A stretch of 64,000 nucleotides of DNA from Polynucleobacter arcticus. GTDB lineage: Bacteria; Pseudomonadota; Gammaproteobacteria; Burkholderiales; Burkholderiaceae. The position numbers and the translations under genes were made by a program. A model generated the notes under the pieces. That model saw only the letters and a list, made by a program, of their open reading frames with translations, did no database searches and was not told the origin of the DNA. Below are positions 25,704-34,710 of this stretch, one piece after another; within the stretch, counting starts at the first letter, position 1; each line of letters begins with the position of its first letter. Location: contig NZ_CP028940.1 in the NCBI RefSeq assembly GCF_013307205.1, positions 789,702 to 853,701 on the forward strand. Direction: 5' to 3'.

Positions 25704-28595
25704 ATGAACGCACCAGTAAACCCTAAAGAGCTTGAGCTGCAAACAGTCGAGTTCAAGCTAGACGGACAAACCATCGTTTCTTACGAAGGTGAAACCATTC
25801 TCAAGGCAGCTAAGCGCCACGGAATTGATATTCCGCATCTGTGTTTTAAAGATGGCTATCGCGCAGATGGTAATTGCCGAGCATGCGTAGTCGAGATCAA
25901 TGGTGAACGCACCTTGGCACCGAGCTGCTGCCGAAGTGCTACTCCTGGTATGGAAGTCAAAGCCAATAGCGAGCGCGCACTGAAGAGTCAAAAACTCGTA
26001 TTAGAAATGCTGTTATCCGACATGCCCGATGAAGGTTTTAAGTGGGTAGGTGACAGCAAAGAAGAAGAACAACAGAATCAACACGGTGAGCTCAGTACTT
26101 GGGCCACTCGCATGGATGTAACGGTGCGTCCTGAGCTGAAGGCATTGCGTCGTGACAAAGTGGTCAACGACATATCTCATCCTGCAATGGCAGTGAACTT
26201 AGATGCTTGTATTCAATGTAATCGCTGTGTGCGTGCTTGTCGTGAAGAGCAAGTCAATGATGTGATCGGCTACGCAATGCGTGGTGCGCATAGTGAGATC
26301 GTTTTTGATCTCAATGACCCAATGGGTGATAGTACTTGCGTGGCTTGTGGCGAGTGTGTGCAGGCTTGTCCAACAGGTGCCTTGATGCCTAAGGGTTTAA
26401 TTGGTTCGCAGACGGTAGATCGTAAGGTGGATTCAGTTTGCCCATTCTGTGGCGTTGGCTGTCAAATTACATATAACGTTAAAGATGAAAAGATTGTCAG
26501 CGTAGAAGGTCGTGATGGCCCAGCTAATCACAATCGTCTTTGCGTTAAAGGTCGCTTTGGTATGGACTACATCCATAACCCACAGCGCTTGACTAAGCCA
26601 CTGATTCGTAAAGCGGGTGTTGCTAAAGATGAGGCCTTGCTGGAAGGTAAGCAGGACTGGTCTGATATTTTCCGTGAAGCGACTTGGGAAGAGGCTTTGG
26701 AAGTTGCTGGTGGCGGCCTGAAGAAACTCAAAGATCAATACGGCAATAAAGTATTGGCGGGCTTTGGCTCTGCAAAAGGCAGTAACGAAGAGGCTTACTT
26801 ATTCCAAAAACTCGTACGTACCGGCTTTGAAAATAATAACGTCGACCATTGCACCCGTCTTTGCCACGCATCATCTGTTGCTGCGTTACTAGAAGGTGTT
26901 GGCTCAGGCGCCGTGAGTAATCAGGTGAATGACGTTGAGCATTCCAGCATGATTTTCTTGATTGGATCTAATCCAACAGCAAATCATCCCGTAGCGGCTA
27001 CTTGGTTTAAGAATGCGGCTAAACGTGGCGCGAAGATTGTTCTCTGCGATCCACGTATGACCGATATTGCTAAGCATGCTTGGCGTACGATGCAGTTTAA
27101 GCCGGATACCGATGTGGCGATGCTCAATGCCATGATCTACACCGTGATTGAAGAGGGCTTGGCTGATCAAGACTTTATTCAAAATCGCGCTAATAATTTT
27201 GAAGCGCTGAAAGAAAACATTAAAGGCTACAGCCCAGAAGCGATGGCCCCCATCTGCGGTATTCCCGCGGAGACATTGCGTGAAGTGGCTAGAGAGTTCG
27301 CCACTACTAAATCTGCCATGATCTTGTGGGGTATGGGTGTCAGCCAGCACGTTCACGGCACTGACAATGCCCGCTGCTTAATTGCCTTGGTGAGTATTAC
27401 TGGCCAAATTGGTAAGCCTGGATCCGGCTTGCATCCACTGCGCGGACAAAATAACGTCCAGGGTGCTAGTGATGCAGGATTGATTCCCATGATGTTCCCG
27501 AACTACCAGCGGGTTGATAACCCAGAAGCACATGCGTGGTTCGAGAAGTTTTGGGATACCCCATTGGATAAGAAGCCTGGCTATACCGTTGTAGAGATCA
27601 TGCATAAGATCACTGCGCCCGATAGTGATCCGGACAAGATTCGCGGCATGTATGTTGAGGGTGAGAACCCCGCGATGAGCGATCCAGATTTGAACCATGC
27701 ACGTCATGCTTTGGCTGCCTTAGATTTATTGGTCGTACAAGATATCTTCATGACGGAGACCGCACTCCTAGCAGACGTAGTATTGCCAGCCAGTGCCTGG
27801 CCAGAGAAGGTCGGTACAGCAAGTAATACTGACCGCATGGTGCAGATGGGCAAAAAAGCAATTAACCCTCCGGGAGATGCAAAGCCTGACCTATGGATTA
27901 TTCAACAGATTGCGAAGCACATGGGCCTGAACTGGGACTACCAAGGTGCTGATGACGGTGTTGCTGCAGTCTATGACGAAATGCGTCAAGCAATGCATGC
28001 AGCGATTAATGGCATTACTTGGGAGCGCCTTGAAAAAGAATCTAGCGTGACCTACCCATGCCTGTCCGCCGAAGACCCAGGCCGCCCAATTGTGTTTAAT
28101 GACAAGTTTGATACCAAAGATGGCAAAGTGAAGTTAGTGCCAGCCGATATCATTCCTGCCAACGAGCGTCCTGATACAGAGTATCCATTTGTATTAATTA
28201 CAGGTCGTCAGTTAGAGCATTGGCATACCGGCAGTATGACGCGCCGGGCAACTGTATTGGATGCGATTGAGCCAATGGCAACGGTATCCATGAATGGTGA
28301 AGATATGACCCAGCTCGGTGTTTCTGCTGGCGATGTGATCACTGTTCAGTCCCGTCGTGGCGAGGTTGGCATTCATGTGCGTCGAGATGATGGCACACCC
28401 CGTGGCGTGATCTTTATTCCGTTTGCTTATTACGAGGCTGCAGCTAACTTAATCACCAACTCTGCCTTAGATCCATTTGGCAAGATTCCGGAGTTTAAGT
28501 ACTGCGCTGTGAAACTGGCTAAAGGTGGACAGGCTTCTGCAGTAGTGGGTTATGGCACTAATGATCCCGATCGGCAAAAAGTTACATCTGTTTAG
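25704..28595 (+). CDS. fdsA: NAD-dependent formate dehydrogenase alpha subunit
   Basis: A 963-residue molybdenum bis-MGD formate dehydrogenase. Domains in order are an N-terminal [2Fe-2S] domain (GYRADGNCRACVVEINGERTLAPSC, about 50-80), a His/Cys [4Fe-4S] part, two ferredoxin [4Fe-4S] sites (CIQCNRCVRACR and CVACGECVQACP, about 170-225), the catalytic [4Fe-4S] motif (CPFCGVGC, about 245), and the molybdopterin domains. The active-site residue is cysteine, not selenocysteine: Cys387 in CTRLCHASSV. It oxidises formate to CO2 in the cytosol and passes electrons to the FdsGB fusion. No fdsC or fdsD accessory gene follows. A terminator lies 24 bases after the stop. Confidence 0.92.
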   Translation: MNAPVNPKELELQTVEFKLDGQTIVSYEGETILKAAKRHGIDIPHLCFKDGYRADGNCRACVVEINGERTLAPSCCRSATPGMEVKANSERALKSQKLVLEMLLSDMPDEGFKWVGDSKEEEQQNQHGELSTWATRMDVTVRPELKALRRDKVVNDISHPAMAVNLDACIQCNRCVRACREEQVNDVIGYAMRGAHSEIVFDLNDPMGDSTCVACGECVQACPTGALMPKGLIGSQTVDRKVDSVCPFCGVGCQITYNVKDEKIVSVEGRDGPANHNRLCVKGRFGMDYIHNPQRLTKPLIRKAGVAKDEALLEGKQDWSDIFREATWEEALEVAGGGLKKLKDQYGNKVLAGFGSAKGSNEEAYLFQKLVRTGFENNNVDHCTRLCHASSVAALLEGVGSGAVSNQVNDVEHSSMIFLIGSNPTANHPVAATWFKNAAKRGAKIVLCDPRMTDIAKHAWRTMQFKPDTDVAMLNAMIYTVIEEGLADQDFIQNRANNFEALKENIKGYSPEAMAPICGIPAETLREVAREFATTKSAMILWGMGVSQHVHGTDNARCLIALVSITGQIGKPGSGLHPLRGQNNVQGASDAGLIPMMFPNYQRVDNPEAHAWFEKFWDTPLDKKPGYTVVEIMHKITAPDSDPDKIRGMYVEGENPAMSDPDLNHARHALAALDLLVVQDIFMTETALLADVVLPASAWPEKVGTASNTDRMVQMGKKAINPPGDAKPDLWIIQQIAKHMGLNWDYQGADDGVAAVYDEMRQAMHAAINGITWERLEKESSVTYPCLSAEDPGRPIVFNDKFDTKDGKVKLVPADIIPANERPDTEYPFVLITGRQLEHWHTGSMTRRATVLDAIEPMATVSMNGEDMTQLGVSAGDVITVQSRRGEVGIHVRRDDGTPRGVIFIPFAYYEAAANLITNSALDPFGKIPEFKYCAVKLAKGGQASAVVGYGTNDPDRQKVTSV

Positions 28596-28618
28596 TAATA
28601 AATAGCCCCTCAACCAAG

Positions 28619-28642
28619 CCCCACCTTTAAGGTGGGGTTTTT
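28619..28642 (+). terminator. Rho-independent terminator after fdsA
   Basis: A 9-bp stem CCCCACCTT / AAGGTGGGG with a single-base apex (practical loop TTTAA), followed by a T run. Confidence 0.88.
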
Positions 28643-28669
28643 ATTTTTTTGGTTTGATCATCGGTGAAA

Positions 28670-28691
28670 ATGTAGATACAATGTAGATACA
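28670..28691 (+). promoter_or_regulatory. Tandem operator/promoter of the first mazEF module
   Basis: ATGTAGATAC occurs twice at an exact 11-base spacing (28670 and 28681), with TACAAT between as a likely -10 element, 20 bases before the mazE start. Spacing by one helical turn suits cooperative binding of the antitoxin or toxin-antitoxin complex. The same design occurs before the relB-like gene at 34389. Confidence 0.55.
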
Positions 28692-28710
28692 TTTTAAACA
28701 AGGGGGCATC

Positions 28711-28953
28711 ATGCAAACTATCATTAAAAAGTGGGGTAACAGTCCTGCATTGCGTTTAAATACTGCTGTCATGAAGTCTGCCCACTTGAATATTGATCAG
28801 CTTGTCTCGGTTAAGGTGCAGAGAGGCCGAATCGTTATTGAGCCAATTGTTCAGAATGAATATCAGCTTGATGAATTACTTTCTGGGATAACTGCGAAAA
28901 ATCTTCATCACGAAAATGATTTTGGTGGGCCTGTAGGCGAAGAATTGCTCTGA
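28711..28953 (+). CDS. mazE: MazE-type antitoxin (AbrB/SpoVT fold)
   Basis: 80 residues. The N-terminal swapped-hairpin DNA-binding domain (IIKKWGNSPALRLNTAVMKSAHLNIDQLVSVKVQRGRIVIEPI) is typical of MazE/ChpBI, and the acidic C-terminal tail (YQLDELLSGITAKNLHHENDF) would block the toxin. The stop overlaps the mazF start by one base. AAGGGGG lies before the ATG. Confidence 0.9.
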   Translation: MQTIIKKWGNSPALRLNTAVMKSAHLNIDQLVSVKVQRGRIVIEPIVQNEYQLDELLSGITAKNLHHENDFGGPVGEELL

Positions 28954-29294
28954 TGGTTAAGGCTTACATTCCAAATGCTGGAGATATTGTTTGGTTGGAG
29001 TTTGATCCTCAAGCTGGGCATGAGCAAGCCGGGCGACGTCCCGCTGTGGTTTTAACGCCAGAAGCCTATAACAAAAAAACAAATTTGATGATTTGTTGTC
29101 CCTTGACTACAAAAATTAAGGGCTATCCATTTGAGGTTTTGGTGGAAATTGATGACATTCAATCCGCGATTCTTTCCGATCAAGTTAAATCTCTGGATTG
29201 GAAGATTCGTAAAGCGAAATATAAGGGCACAGTCAGCACTTTTGCCCTTGCTGAGGTGCGAAGTAAGGCTAAAGCGCTTCTTTCGATCACGTAA
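28953..29294 (+). CDS. mazF: MazF-type mRNA endonuclease toxin
   Basis: 113 residues with the PemK/MazF fold signatures: YIPNAGDIVWLEFDPQAGHEQAGRRPAVVLTPEAYNKKTNLMICCPLTTKIKGYPFEV, with the catalytic Arg in GRRPAVVL and Thr in CPLTTK. It appears complete. It degrades single-stranded mRNA at short motifs when free of MazE. The gap 29295-29573 after it contains an inverted repeat (CATTGCTT 29340-29347 with AAGCAATG 29356-29363, no T run) and no gene I can support. Confidence 0.9.
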   Translation: MVKAYIPNAGDIVWLEFDPQAGHEQAGRRPAVVLTPEAYNKKTNLMICCPLTTKIKGYPFEVLVEIDDIQSAILSDQVKSLDWKIRKAKYKGTVSTFALAEVRSKAKALLSIT

Positions 29295-29573
29295 ATATGT
29301 CGCAATTAATTCACTTGAATTTAAGTGGGCATACGCAAGCATTGCTTCGTAAGGAAAGCAATGTTCATACTATTGATCAGCAAGTCAATTTCTGGGCAAG
29401 GTGAGGTAAGGCCTGCATAGACAATCCAGAATTGCCAACTTCCTTTGTAGCTAACTGCCTAGAGTCTCTTAGTGAGGCTCAAAGCAATGGTTTCATACCT
29501 TTTATCCCTCGACCGACTGATTAGTGGGGTAAAAAATACCAAGAATCCTATTGCCCTTTAGAATTAACTTTCC

Positions 29574-31235
29574 ATGGCTAGCTCAAAACCCTCAACACCA
29601 CAAACTGATACCAAAGCAGAGCTTCCAGTTCTGATTATTGGAGCCGGATTAGCAGGCTTAACCGTTGCATTGCATATGGCCGAATCCCAGCCAGTGATTC
29701 TCATGGCCAAGCGTGGCCTTGGTGAAGCGGCGACAGCTTGGGCACAAGGCGGCATCGTAGGGGTCGTAGATAAAGAAAATGACAGTATTGATTCTCATGT
29801 GGCTGACACCTTAGATGCAGGCGCAGGCCTCGTAGTGGAGTCGACTGCACGTTATATTGCAGAAGAAAGTGCTGAGGCTATTCGTTGGTTGGTTGAACAG
29901 GGCGTACCGTTTACTACGGATGAGTCAGGGCCAATGGGCCTGCATTTAACTCGTGAAGGTGGCCACAGTCATCGTCGTATTGCACACGCTGCTGATGCCA
30001 CTGGTAAAGCAATCCATGAAGTTCTTCTGGATAAAGCCAGGGCGCATCAAAACATTCATATCTTGGAGCATTGGATTGCGTTAGATCTCATCACCAATCG
30101 CCACTTAGATGCGAAGACGCAGCGTAGCAAACCGAATCGTTGCTATGGTGTCTATGCCCTCGATATTAAAAATAATCATGTAGAAACAATTGAAGCTAAG
30201 TCAGTCGTCTTGGCTACCGGTGGTGTGGGTAAGGTCTACCGATACACCAGCAACCCAGATACGGCTACTGGCGATGGTATTGCCATGGCCTGGCGGGCAG
30301 GTTGCCGCGTCGGTAATATGGAATTTATTCAGTTTCATCCAACGTGCCTGTATCACCCCAGCGACAGAACATTCTTAATTACTGAGGCGATGCGTGGTGA
30401 GGGTGGCTTACTCAAACTGCCAAACGGTACTCGCTTTATGCCAGAGCATGATGAGCGTAATGAGTTGGCTCCTCGTGACATTGTTGCTAGGGCAATTGAC
30501 TTTGAGATGAAGAAGCACGGTTTGGATTACGTGCATCTGGATGCCACCCATTTGGGTGAAGCCTTCATTAAAGAGCATTTCCCGATGATCTATGCGCGTT
30601 GCATGACTCTGGGTCTAGATATCACTAAAGAGCCAATACCAGTCGTGCCTGCAGCGCATTACACCTGTGGTGGTGTGGTGACAGATCTCAAAGGAAAAAC
30701 AGACTTACCGGGTTTATATGCCGTCGGTGAAGCCACTTACACCGGCTTGCATGGCGCCAATCGCTTGGCAAGTAATTCATTATTGGAGTGCATCGTCATT
30801 GGCAAGGCTGCTGCTGCAGATATCTCCGAAATGAAAACACCAGCAATGCCAAAACTGCCACTGTGGGATGAGAGTCAGGTTGAGGATGCCGATGAGCAGG
30901 TGGTGATTGCCCATAACTGGGATGAGCTGCGTTCATTGATGTGGAACTATGTTGGCATCGTCAGAACCAACCGCCGCTTAGAGCGCGCATTACACCGCAT
31001 CAAACTCCTTAGATACGAAGTACAGGAGTATTACGCCAACTTTAAAGTGACGCGTGACTTGATTGAATTACGTAACCTACTAGAATGCGCAGAGCTGATT
31101 GTGAGATCCGCTTTAATGCGTAAAGAGAGTAGGGGGCTGCACTACAGCCGCGACTATCCGGGTACTTGGGCAGTTTCTTACCCTACAATATTGACCCCAC
31201 AAGCTGAAGGTACCTCAGAAAATCCTGAGACCTAA
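29574..31235 (+). CDS. nadB: L-aspartate oxidase
   Basis: A 553-residue flavoprotein, first enzyme of de novo NAD synthesis, turning L-aspartate into iminoaspartate. It has an N-terminal FAD-binding GXGXXG motif (IIGAGLAGLTVALHMAE), WAQGGIVGV, REGGHSHRRIAHAADATG, QFHPTCLYHP, ITEAMRGEGG, HYTCGGVVTDLKG and ANRLASNSLLECIV. Length is standard. Its partners nadC and nadA lie on the opposite strand 1-3 kb further on, separated by toxin-antitoxin genes. Confidence 0.94.
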   Translation: MASSKPSTPQTDTKAELPVLIIGAGLAGLTVALHMAESQPVILMAKRGLGEAATAWAQGGIVGVVDKENDSIDSHVADTLDAGAGLVVESTARYIAEESAEAIRWLVEQGVPFTTDESGPMGLHLTREGGHSHRRIAHAADATGKAIHEVLLDKARAHQNIHILEHWIALDLITNRHLDAKTQRSKPNRCYGVYALDIKNNHVETIEAKSVVLATGGVGKVYRYTSNPDTATGDGIAMAWRAGCRVGNMEFIQFHPTCLYHPSDRTFLITEAMRGEGGLLKLPNGTRFMPEHDERNELAPRDIVARAIDFEMKKHGLDYVHLDATHLGEAFIKEHFPMIYARCMTLGLDITKEPIPVVPAAHYTCGGVVTDLKGKTDLPGLYAVGEATYTGLHGANRLASNSLLECIVIGKAAAADISEMKTPAMPKLPLWDESQVEDADEQVVIAHNWDELRSLMWNYVGIVRTNRRLERALHRIKLLRYEVQEYYANFKVTRDLIELRNLLECAELIVRSALMRKESRGLHYSRDYPGTWAVSYPTILTPQAEGTSENPET

Positions 31236-31240
31236 ATTCA

Positions 31241-31486
31241 TTAAAGATCGCCTTTCAACACAGCATCTTTAATATATTTGTTTAGGCGAGTTTGCCAGCC
31301 TTTACCGCTTGCTCGCAGTTTCTCCAATACATCAAAGTCCATTCTTAGACTCAGCATCTCTTTGGTATTTTTAATGGGTGGTCTACCAACATAGACGTGC
31401 GCATCATTAAACCATTGCTCATCTAACTCTGGCGCATCATCTGGATCAACCCATTCTTCCTGCTTACTTTTTAATTTTTTCATCAA
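31241..31486 (-). CDS. brnA: Orphan BrnA-like antitoxin
   Basis: 81 residues. The C-terminal half (LSLRMDFDVLEKLRASGKGWQTRLNKYIKDAV) is the ribbon-helix-helix of BrnA family antitoxins, and the N-terminal part (WVDPDDAPELDEQWFNDAHVYVGRPP) is the usual toxin-wrapping segment. BrnA is normally encoded just after the BrnT RNase. Upstream here is only an operator-like palindrome and then the divergent higB; no BrnT reading is present on either side. It converges on nadB with five bases between the stops. Confidence 0.85.
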   Translation of the reverse strand: MMKKLKSKQEEWVDPDDAPELDEQWFNDAHVYVGRPPIKNTKEMLSLRMDFDVLEKLRASGKGWQTRLNKYIKDAVLKGDL

Positions 31487-31527
31487 CTTTTGCTTATGAA
31501 CTCATGATTTTCAGTTATTTCCAATTA

Positions 31528-31539
31528 TTGTATATACAA
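31528..31539. promoter_or_regulatory. Palindromic site upstream of brnA
   Basis: TTGTATATACAA is a perfect 12-bp palindrome 41 bases upstream of the brnA start, a plausible autoregulatory operator for a ribbon-helix-helix antitoxin. Confidence 0.4.
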
Positions 31540-31587
31540 ATATTAGTGCTTAAACAACCCCAATCCATTGTCAATTACAATGTTATA

Positions 31588-31630
31588 GCACTGAGTGCAA
31601 TAGTTTAGAATTTTGACTATGAAAATAGTC
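31588..31630 (+). promoter_or_regulatory. Operator-like repeats at the start of the higBA module
   Basis: GCACTGAGTGC (31588-31598) is a perfect odd palindrome directly after a TTATAG -10-like element. GACTATGAAAATAGTC (31615-31630) is a 6+6 inverted repeat that covers the toxin start codon. Both are likely antitoxin-binding or translation-control sites. Confidence 0.4.
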
Positions 31631-32011
31631 ATGAAAACAAAAACATTTGATCGTTGGGCAAAGAAGATTATTGCGGTCAGCGCTCTGTGTAATGCCGCAA
31701 GAGAGATTGATCGAGGCATTTATGAGGCAGACTTAGGTGATGGTATTTGTAAGAAAAGGGTTCCTATTGCAGGTCAAGGTAAGAGTGGTGGTATTCGTAC
31801 GCTAGTGGCGAAGAAAAATAGTTACGCAATTATTTTTATTGTTGGTAGAGAGAAAAGCAGTCCTGGGTCAGACTTTACGGAGAGGGAGCAGGAGGCGGCA
31901 GGGATTATTGCCAGATCTTTTGAGAAAGCAGGCATAAAAACACTACGAGAGTTAGCCTGTTTGGGGACATTAAAGGAGTTAAATTGCAATGAGCAAGAAA
32001 ATGATTACTGA
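31619..32011 (+). CDS. higB: RelE/HigB-superfamily toxin
   Basis: 130 residues. The type II toxin pattern of the HigB-2/RelE-like RNases is visible: KTKTFDRWAKKIIAVSALCNAAREIDRGIYEADLGDGICKKRVPIAGQGKSGGIRTLVAKKNSYAIIFIVGREKSS. ATG 31619 is chosen, but a TTG at 31613 or an ATG at 31631 are possible; the inverted repeat at 31615-31630 covers this area. It overlaps the antitoxin gene by 23 bases, the toxin-first order normal for HigBA. Confidence 0.83.
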   Translation: MKIVMKTKTFDRWAKKIIAVSALCNAAREIDRGIYEADLGDGICKKRVPIAGQGKSGGIRTLVAKKNSYAIIFIVGREKSSPGSDFTEREQEAAGIIARSFEKAGIKTLRELACLGTLKELNCNEQENDY

Positions 32012-32327
32012 AGAAAAACGAGTTTTGGATGAATTGCTTGAGATGGCCTTGGACTTGGATGGCCATGGCCTTTTAACTAAACATGACCTCGTGAAGATGA
32101 AGGCACTTTGCATAGAGAAGCCACCAGTATTTACGCCAAAAAAGGTGTCAGATCTCAGAATTCATCGCGCCAAAATGAGTCAATCTATTTTTGCCGCTTT
32201 ACTCAATGTCAGTGTTTCGACCGTTCAGAAGTGGGAGTCTGCGGGCTCCGGAAAGCACCCCAGTGGAGCTGCAGCCAAATTACTTCAAATCATTGATATG
32301 AAGGGAATTCAGTCCGTGCTGTTATGA
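31989..32327 (+). CDS. higA: XRE-type HigA-like antitoxin
   Basis: 112 residues with a C-terminal XRE helix-turn-helix (VSDLRIHRAKMSQSIFAALLNVSVSTVQKWESAGSGKHPSGAAAKLLQII) and an acidic helical N-terminus for toxin binding. A good ribosome site, AAGGAG, lies within the toxin gene. The end overlaps the convergent nadC by 19 bases, so the antitoxin and nadC transcripts can pair at their ends. Confidence 0.88.
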   Translation: MSKKMITEEKRVLDELLEMALDLDGHGLLTKHDLVKMKALCIEKPPVFTPKKVSDLRIHRAKMSQSIFAALLNVSVSTVQKWESAGSGKHPSGAAAKLLQIIDMKGIQSVLL

Positions 32328-33181
32328 GTCTTTATTCTCATCGAGAAATCCACCGCTTTAATATCTTTTGTCAGCTTTCCAAGGGAGATGCGATCAACAC
32401 CAGTGGCTGCAATCGCACGCATCTGATCTAAGTCAATACCGCCGGAAGCCTCCAATAAAGCGCGGCCATTGGTAAAGGCAACAGCCTCTTTCATTTGCTC
32501 GGTGGTGAAGTTATCAATCAAAATGCTCTTTGCTCCAGCATCCAAAGCCTCTGTCAATTCAGCAAAATTTTCCACTTCCACCTGAATATCCACGCCCGAA
32601 TTAAGAGCTTGCGCAGCTTTCACTGCAGCCGCAACACCACCAGCTGCAGCGATGTGATTTTCTTTAATCAGAATGCCATGCCAAAGTGCAAGACGTTGGT
32701 TTTGACCGCCACCCACTCGAACCGCATACTTCTGCGCTTGACGTAATCCCGGTATGGTTTTGCGGGTATCGAGTACCGCGCAACCCTTTGGATTGGGGCT
32801 AACACCGGCAATCGCATCCACATGTTGGCGCGCAATGCTTGCCGTCCAAGAGAGTGTTTGTAGGAAGTTAATGCAAGGGCGCTCAGCAGAGAGCAGGGCA
32901 CGAGAATTCGCTTCAATATCACAGACTTTAGTATCGGGCTTCATCAAGTCACCCTCTAGGTAATGCCATATCACTGTTGCTGCAGGATCTAATTTCTTGA
33001 GCGTACCCTCGAACCAATCTACTCCGCACAACACGGCCTCTTGACGAACGATCAGTTGTGCGCGAACAGGTTTACTAGGAACCAATTGCGCAGTCCAATC
33101 ACACTGACCAATATCTTCCATCAGCGCATCGGCGATATTGCGTTGACGCGCTTGCTCTAAAGTTTCGTTGTGATCAAACAT
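32309..33181 (-). CDS. nadC: Nicotinate-nucleotide pyrophosphorylase (carboxylating)
   Basis: A 290-residue quinolinate phosphoribosyltransferase. It has an N-terminal alpha/beta domain, then NFLQTLSWTASIARQHVDA, LDTRKTIPGLRQAQKYAVRVGGGQNQRLALWHGILIKENHI (the PRPP/quinolinate site), VEVENFAEL, SILIDNF, LEASGGIDLDQMRAIAATGVDRISLGKLT. It converts quinolinate to nicotinate mononucleotide. It lies 23 bases after nadA in the same operon. Confidence 0.94.
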   Translation of the reverse strand: MFDHNETLEQARQRNIADALMEDIGQCDWTAQLVPSKPVRAQLIVRQEAVLCGVDWFEGTLKKLDPAATVIWHYLEGDLMKPDTKVCDIEANSRALLSAERPCINFLQTLSWTASIARQHVDAIAGVSPNPKGCAVLDTRKTIPGLRQAQKYAVRVGGGQNQRLALWHGILIKENHIAAAGGVAAAVKAAQALNSGVDIQVEVENFAELTEALDAGAKSILIDNFTTEQMKEAVAFTNGRALLEASGGIDLDQMRAIAATGVDRISLGKLTKDIKAVDFSMRIKTHNSTD

Positions 33182-33204
33182 AGGTATAGGGTCAATCAGT
33201 TTAA

Positions 33205-34332
33205 TTAGGCAACGCCTATGTTCTTCACAAAGCCATGCTGGGCTTGGGCTAGAAGGTCGGGGTGATTTTTTGTAAAGTCGAGCATGCGATCAATGCAGCC
33301 TAGGGCTTTTACACGCACCGGTTCATCAATGAAGATTTCACCAGAGGCATTCTCAAGACAATTCAAAATTCCTTGCAGGCCATTCATGGCCATCCAAGGA
33401 CAGTGAGCGCAGCTCTTGCAGGTGGCGCTGTTGCCGGCAGAAGGCGCTTCAATCAAGACTTTATTGGGTGCTAATTGACGCATGCGATGCAAGATGCCAT
33501 TGTCAGTAGCCACAATATATTCAGTTGCAGTGCCTTCAACAACTGCCTTGATCATGGCAGAGGTTGAGCCAACAACATCCGCTAAATCTACAACTGCTTG
33601 TGGAGATTCTGGATGAACCAAAACCATAGCATCGGGATGTGCAGCCATTAACATTTCTAATTCAACCGCCTTAAATTCATCATGAACAATGCAGGCACCA
33701 TTCCATAACAACATATCTGCGCCAGTCTGTTCTTGAATATAGCGACCTAGGTGACGATCAGGCGCCCACAGAATTTTCTTGCCTTCAAGCTTAAGTTGAT
33801 GAACGATCGCTAATGCACAAGAACTAGTTACCATCCAATCAGCTTGTGCTTTCACTGCAGCGCTAGTATTGGCATAGACAACTACAGTGCGATCAGGGTG
33901 CATTGCTCTAAACGCAGCAAAGTCACTCGCTTCGCAACCTAAATCCAATGAGCAGGTTGCCTCTAGATCAGGCATGAAGACGCGTTTCTCGGGACTCAGA
34001 ATCTTTGCAGACTCTCCCATAAAACGCACCCCAGCCACAATCAGATTCTTGGCCGGATGATTCTTACCAAAGCGGGCCATCTCCAATGAGTCAGAAACAA
34101 AACCACCGGTCTCTATCGCCAGATCTTGAATATCGCCATCGACATAGTAGTGCGCTACCAAGGCAGCATCTTTTTCAATTAAGAGTTGCTTAATGCGGGC
34201 AATGACGGCAGCCTTTTCAGTGCCATGGAGTTGGGGAGGGGTCTTGGCCCAAGCTTGGGCGGTACAGGTGGCCCCAGCAGCATTTTGCTGAGGGTAGTCA
34301 AAAGCGATGGATTTGCTAACAGTTGAAGTCAT
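33205..34332 (-). CDS. nadA: Quinolinate synthase A
   Basis: A 375-residue [4Fe-4S] NadA. Visible are [39 protein letters not shown] (cluster cysteine region), [63 protein letters not shown] and the last cluster cysteines in [15 protein letters not shown]. It condenses iminoaspartate (from NadB) with dihydroxyacetone phosphate. First gene of nadA-nadC. Confidence 0.94.
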   Translation of the reverse strand: MTSTVSKSIAFDYPQQNAAGATCTAQAWAKTPPQLHGTEKAAVIARIKQLLIEKDAALVAHYYVDGDIQDLAIETGGFVSDSLEMARFGKNHPAKNLIVAGVRFMGESAKILSPEKRVFMPDLEATCSLDLGCEASDFAAFRAMHPDRTVVVYANTSAAVKAQADWMVTSSCALAIVHQLKLEGKKILWAPDRHLGRYIQEQTGADMLLWNGACIVHDEFKAVELEMLMAAHPDAMVLVHPESPQAVVDLADVVGSTSAMIKAVVEGTATEYIVATDNGILHRMRQLAPNKVLIEAPSAGNSATCKSCAHCPWMAMNGLQGILNCLENASGEIFIDEPVRVKALGCIDRMLDFTKNHPDLLAQAQHGFVKNIGVA

Positions 34333-34388
34333 GTGTAATTTTAGCCTCCTTATTTCAGTGGCTTAATTGACTTAATCGTTGTGATTAT

Positions 34389-34409
34389 TGTAGCTACAAT
34401 GTAGCTACA
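34389..34409 (+). promoter_or_regulatory. Tandem palindromic operator of the relB/yafQ module
   Basis: TGTAGCTACA, itself a perfect palindrome, occurs at 34389-34398 and 34400-34409, 11 bases apart. A TACAAT -10-like box lies within it. It is 37 bases before the relB-like start. The design is the same as at 28670. Confidence 0.6.
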
Positions 34410-34446
34410 ATATTGAGAATCGCAAGTTACCTGAGTGGAGGCAAAA

Positions 34447-34710
34447 ATGGCAGCAAATGCAGTTGTTCGTGCGCGCATAGATGCAGAAATCAAACATGAG
34501 GCAGGTCTCGTACTTGAAGCAATGGGCCTAACTGTATCCGATGCACTGCGGATGATGTTGGTAAGAGTGGCTACTGAAAAGTCCCTACCATTTGAGCCCC
34601 TCGTTCCAAATGCAAAAACAATTTCGGCTATGCGCGAAGCTCGTGAGCGTCAGCTAATGTCCTTTGGTTCGGCAAAGGAGTTACTAAAGGATTTAAATGC
34701 GGAGGATTGA
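34447..34710 (+). CDS. relB: RelB/DinJ family antitoxin
   Basis: 87 residues from ATG 34447 (GGAGGCAAAA in front). The N-terminal ribbon-helix-helix (VVRARIDAEIKHEAGLVLEAMGLTVSDALRMMLVRVATEKSLPFEP) is typical of RelB/DinJ, with a C-terminal helix for toxin binding. It overlaps the toxin gene by 14 bases. Confidence 0.9.
   Translation: MAANAVVRARIDAEIKHEAGLVLEAMGLTVSDALRMMLVRVATEKSLPFEPLVPNAKTISAMREARERQLMSFGSAKELLKDLNAED

Noticed and set aside
29295..29573. Remnant gene between mazF and nadB
   Set aside because: All frames are broken by stops and show no recognisable motif; only a small hairpin without T run was noted.
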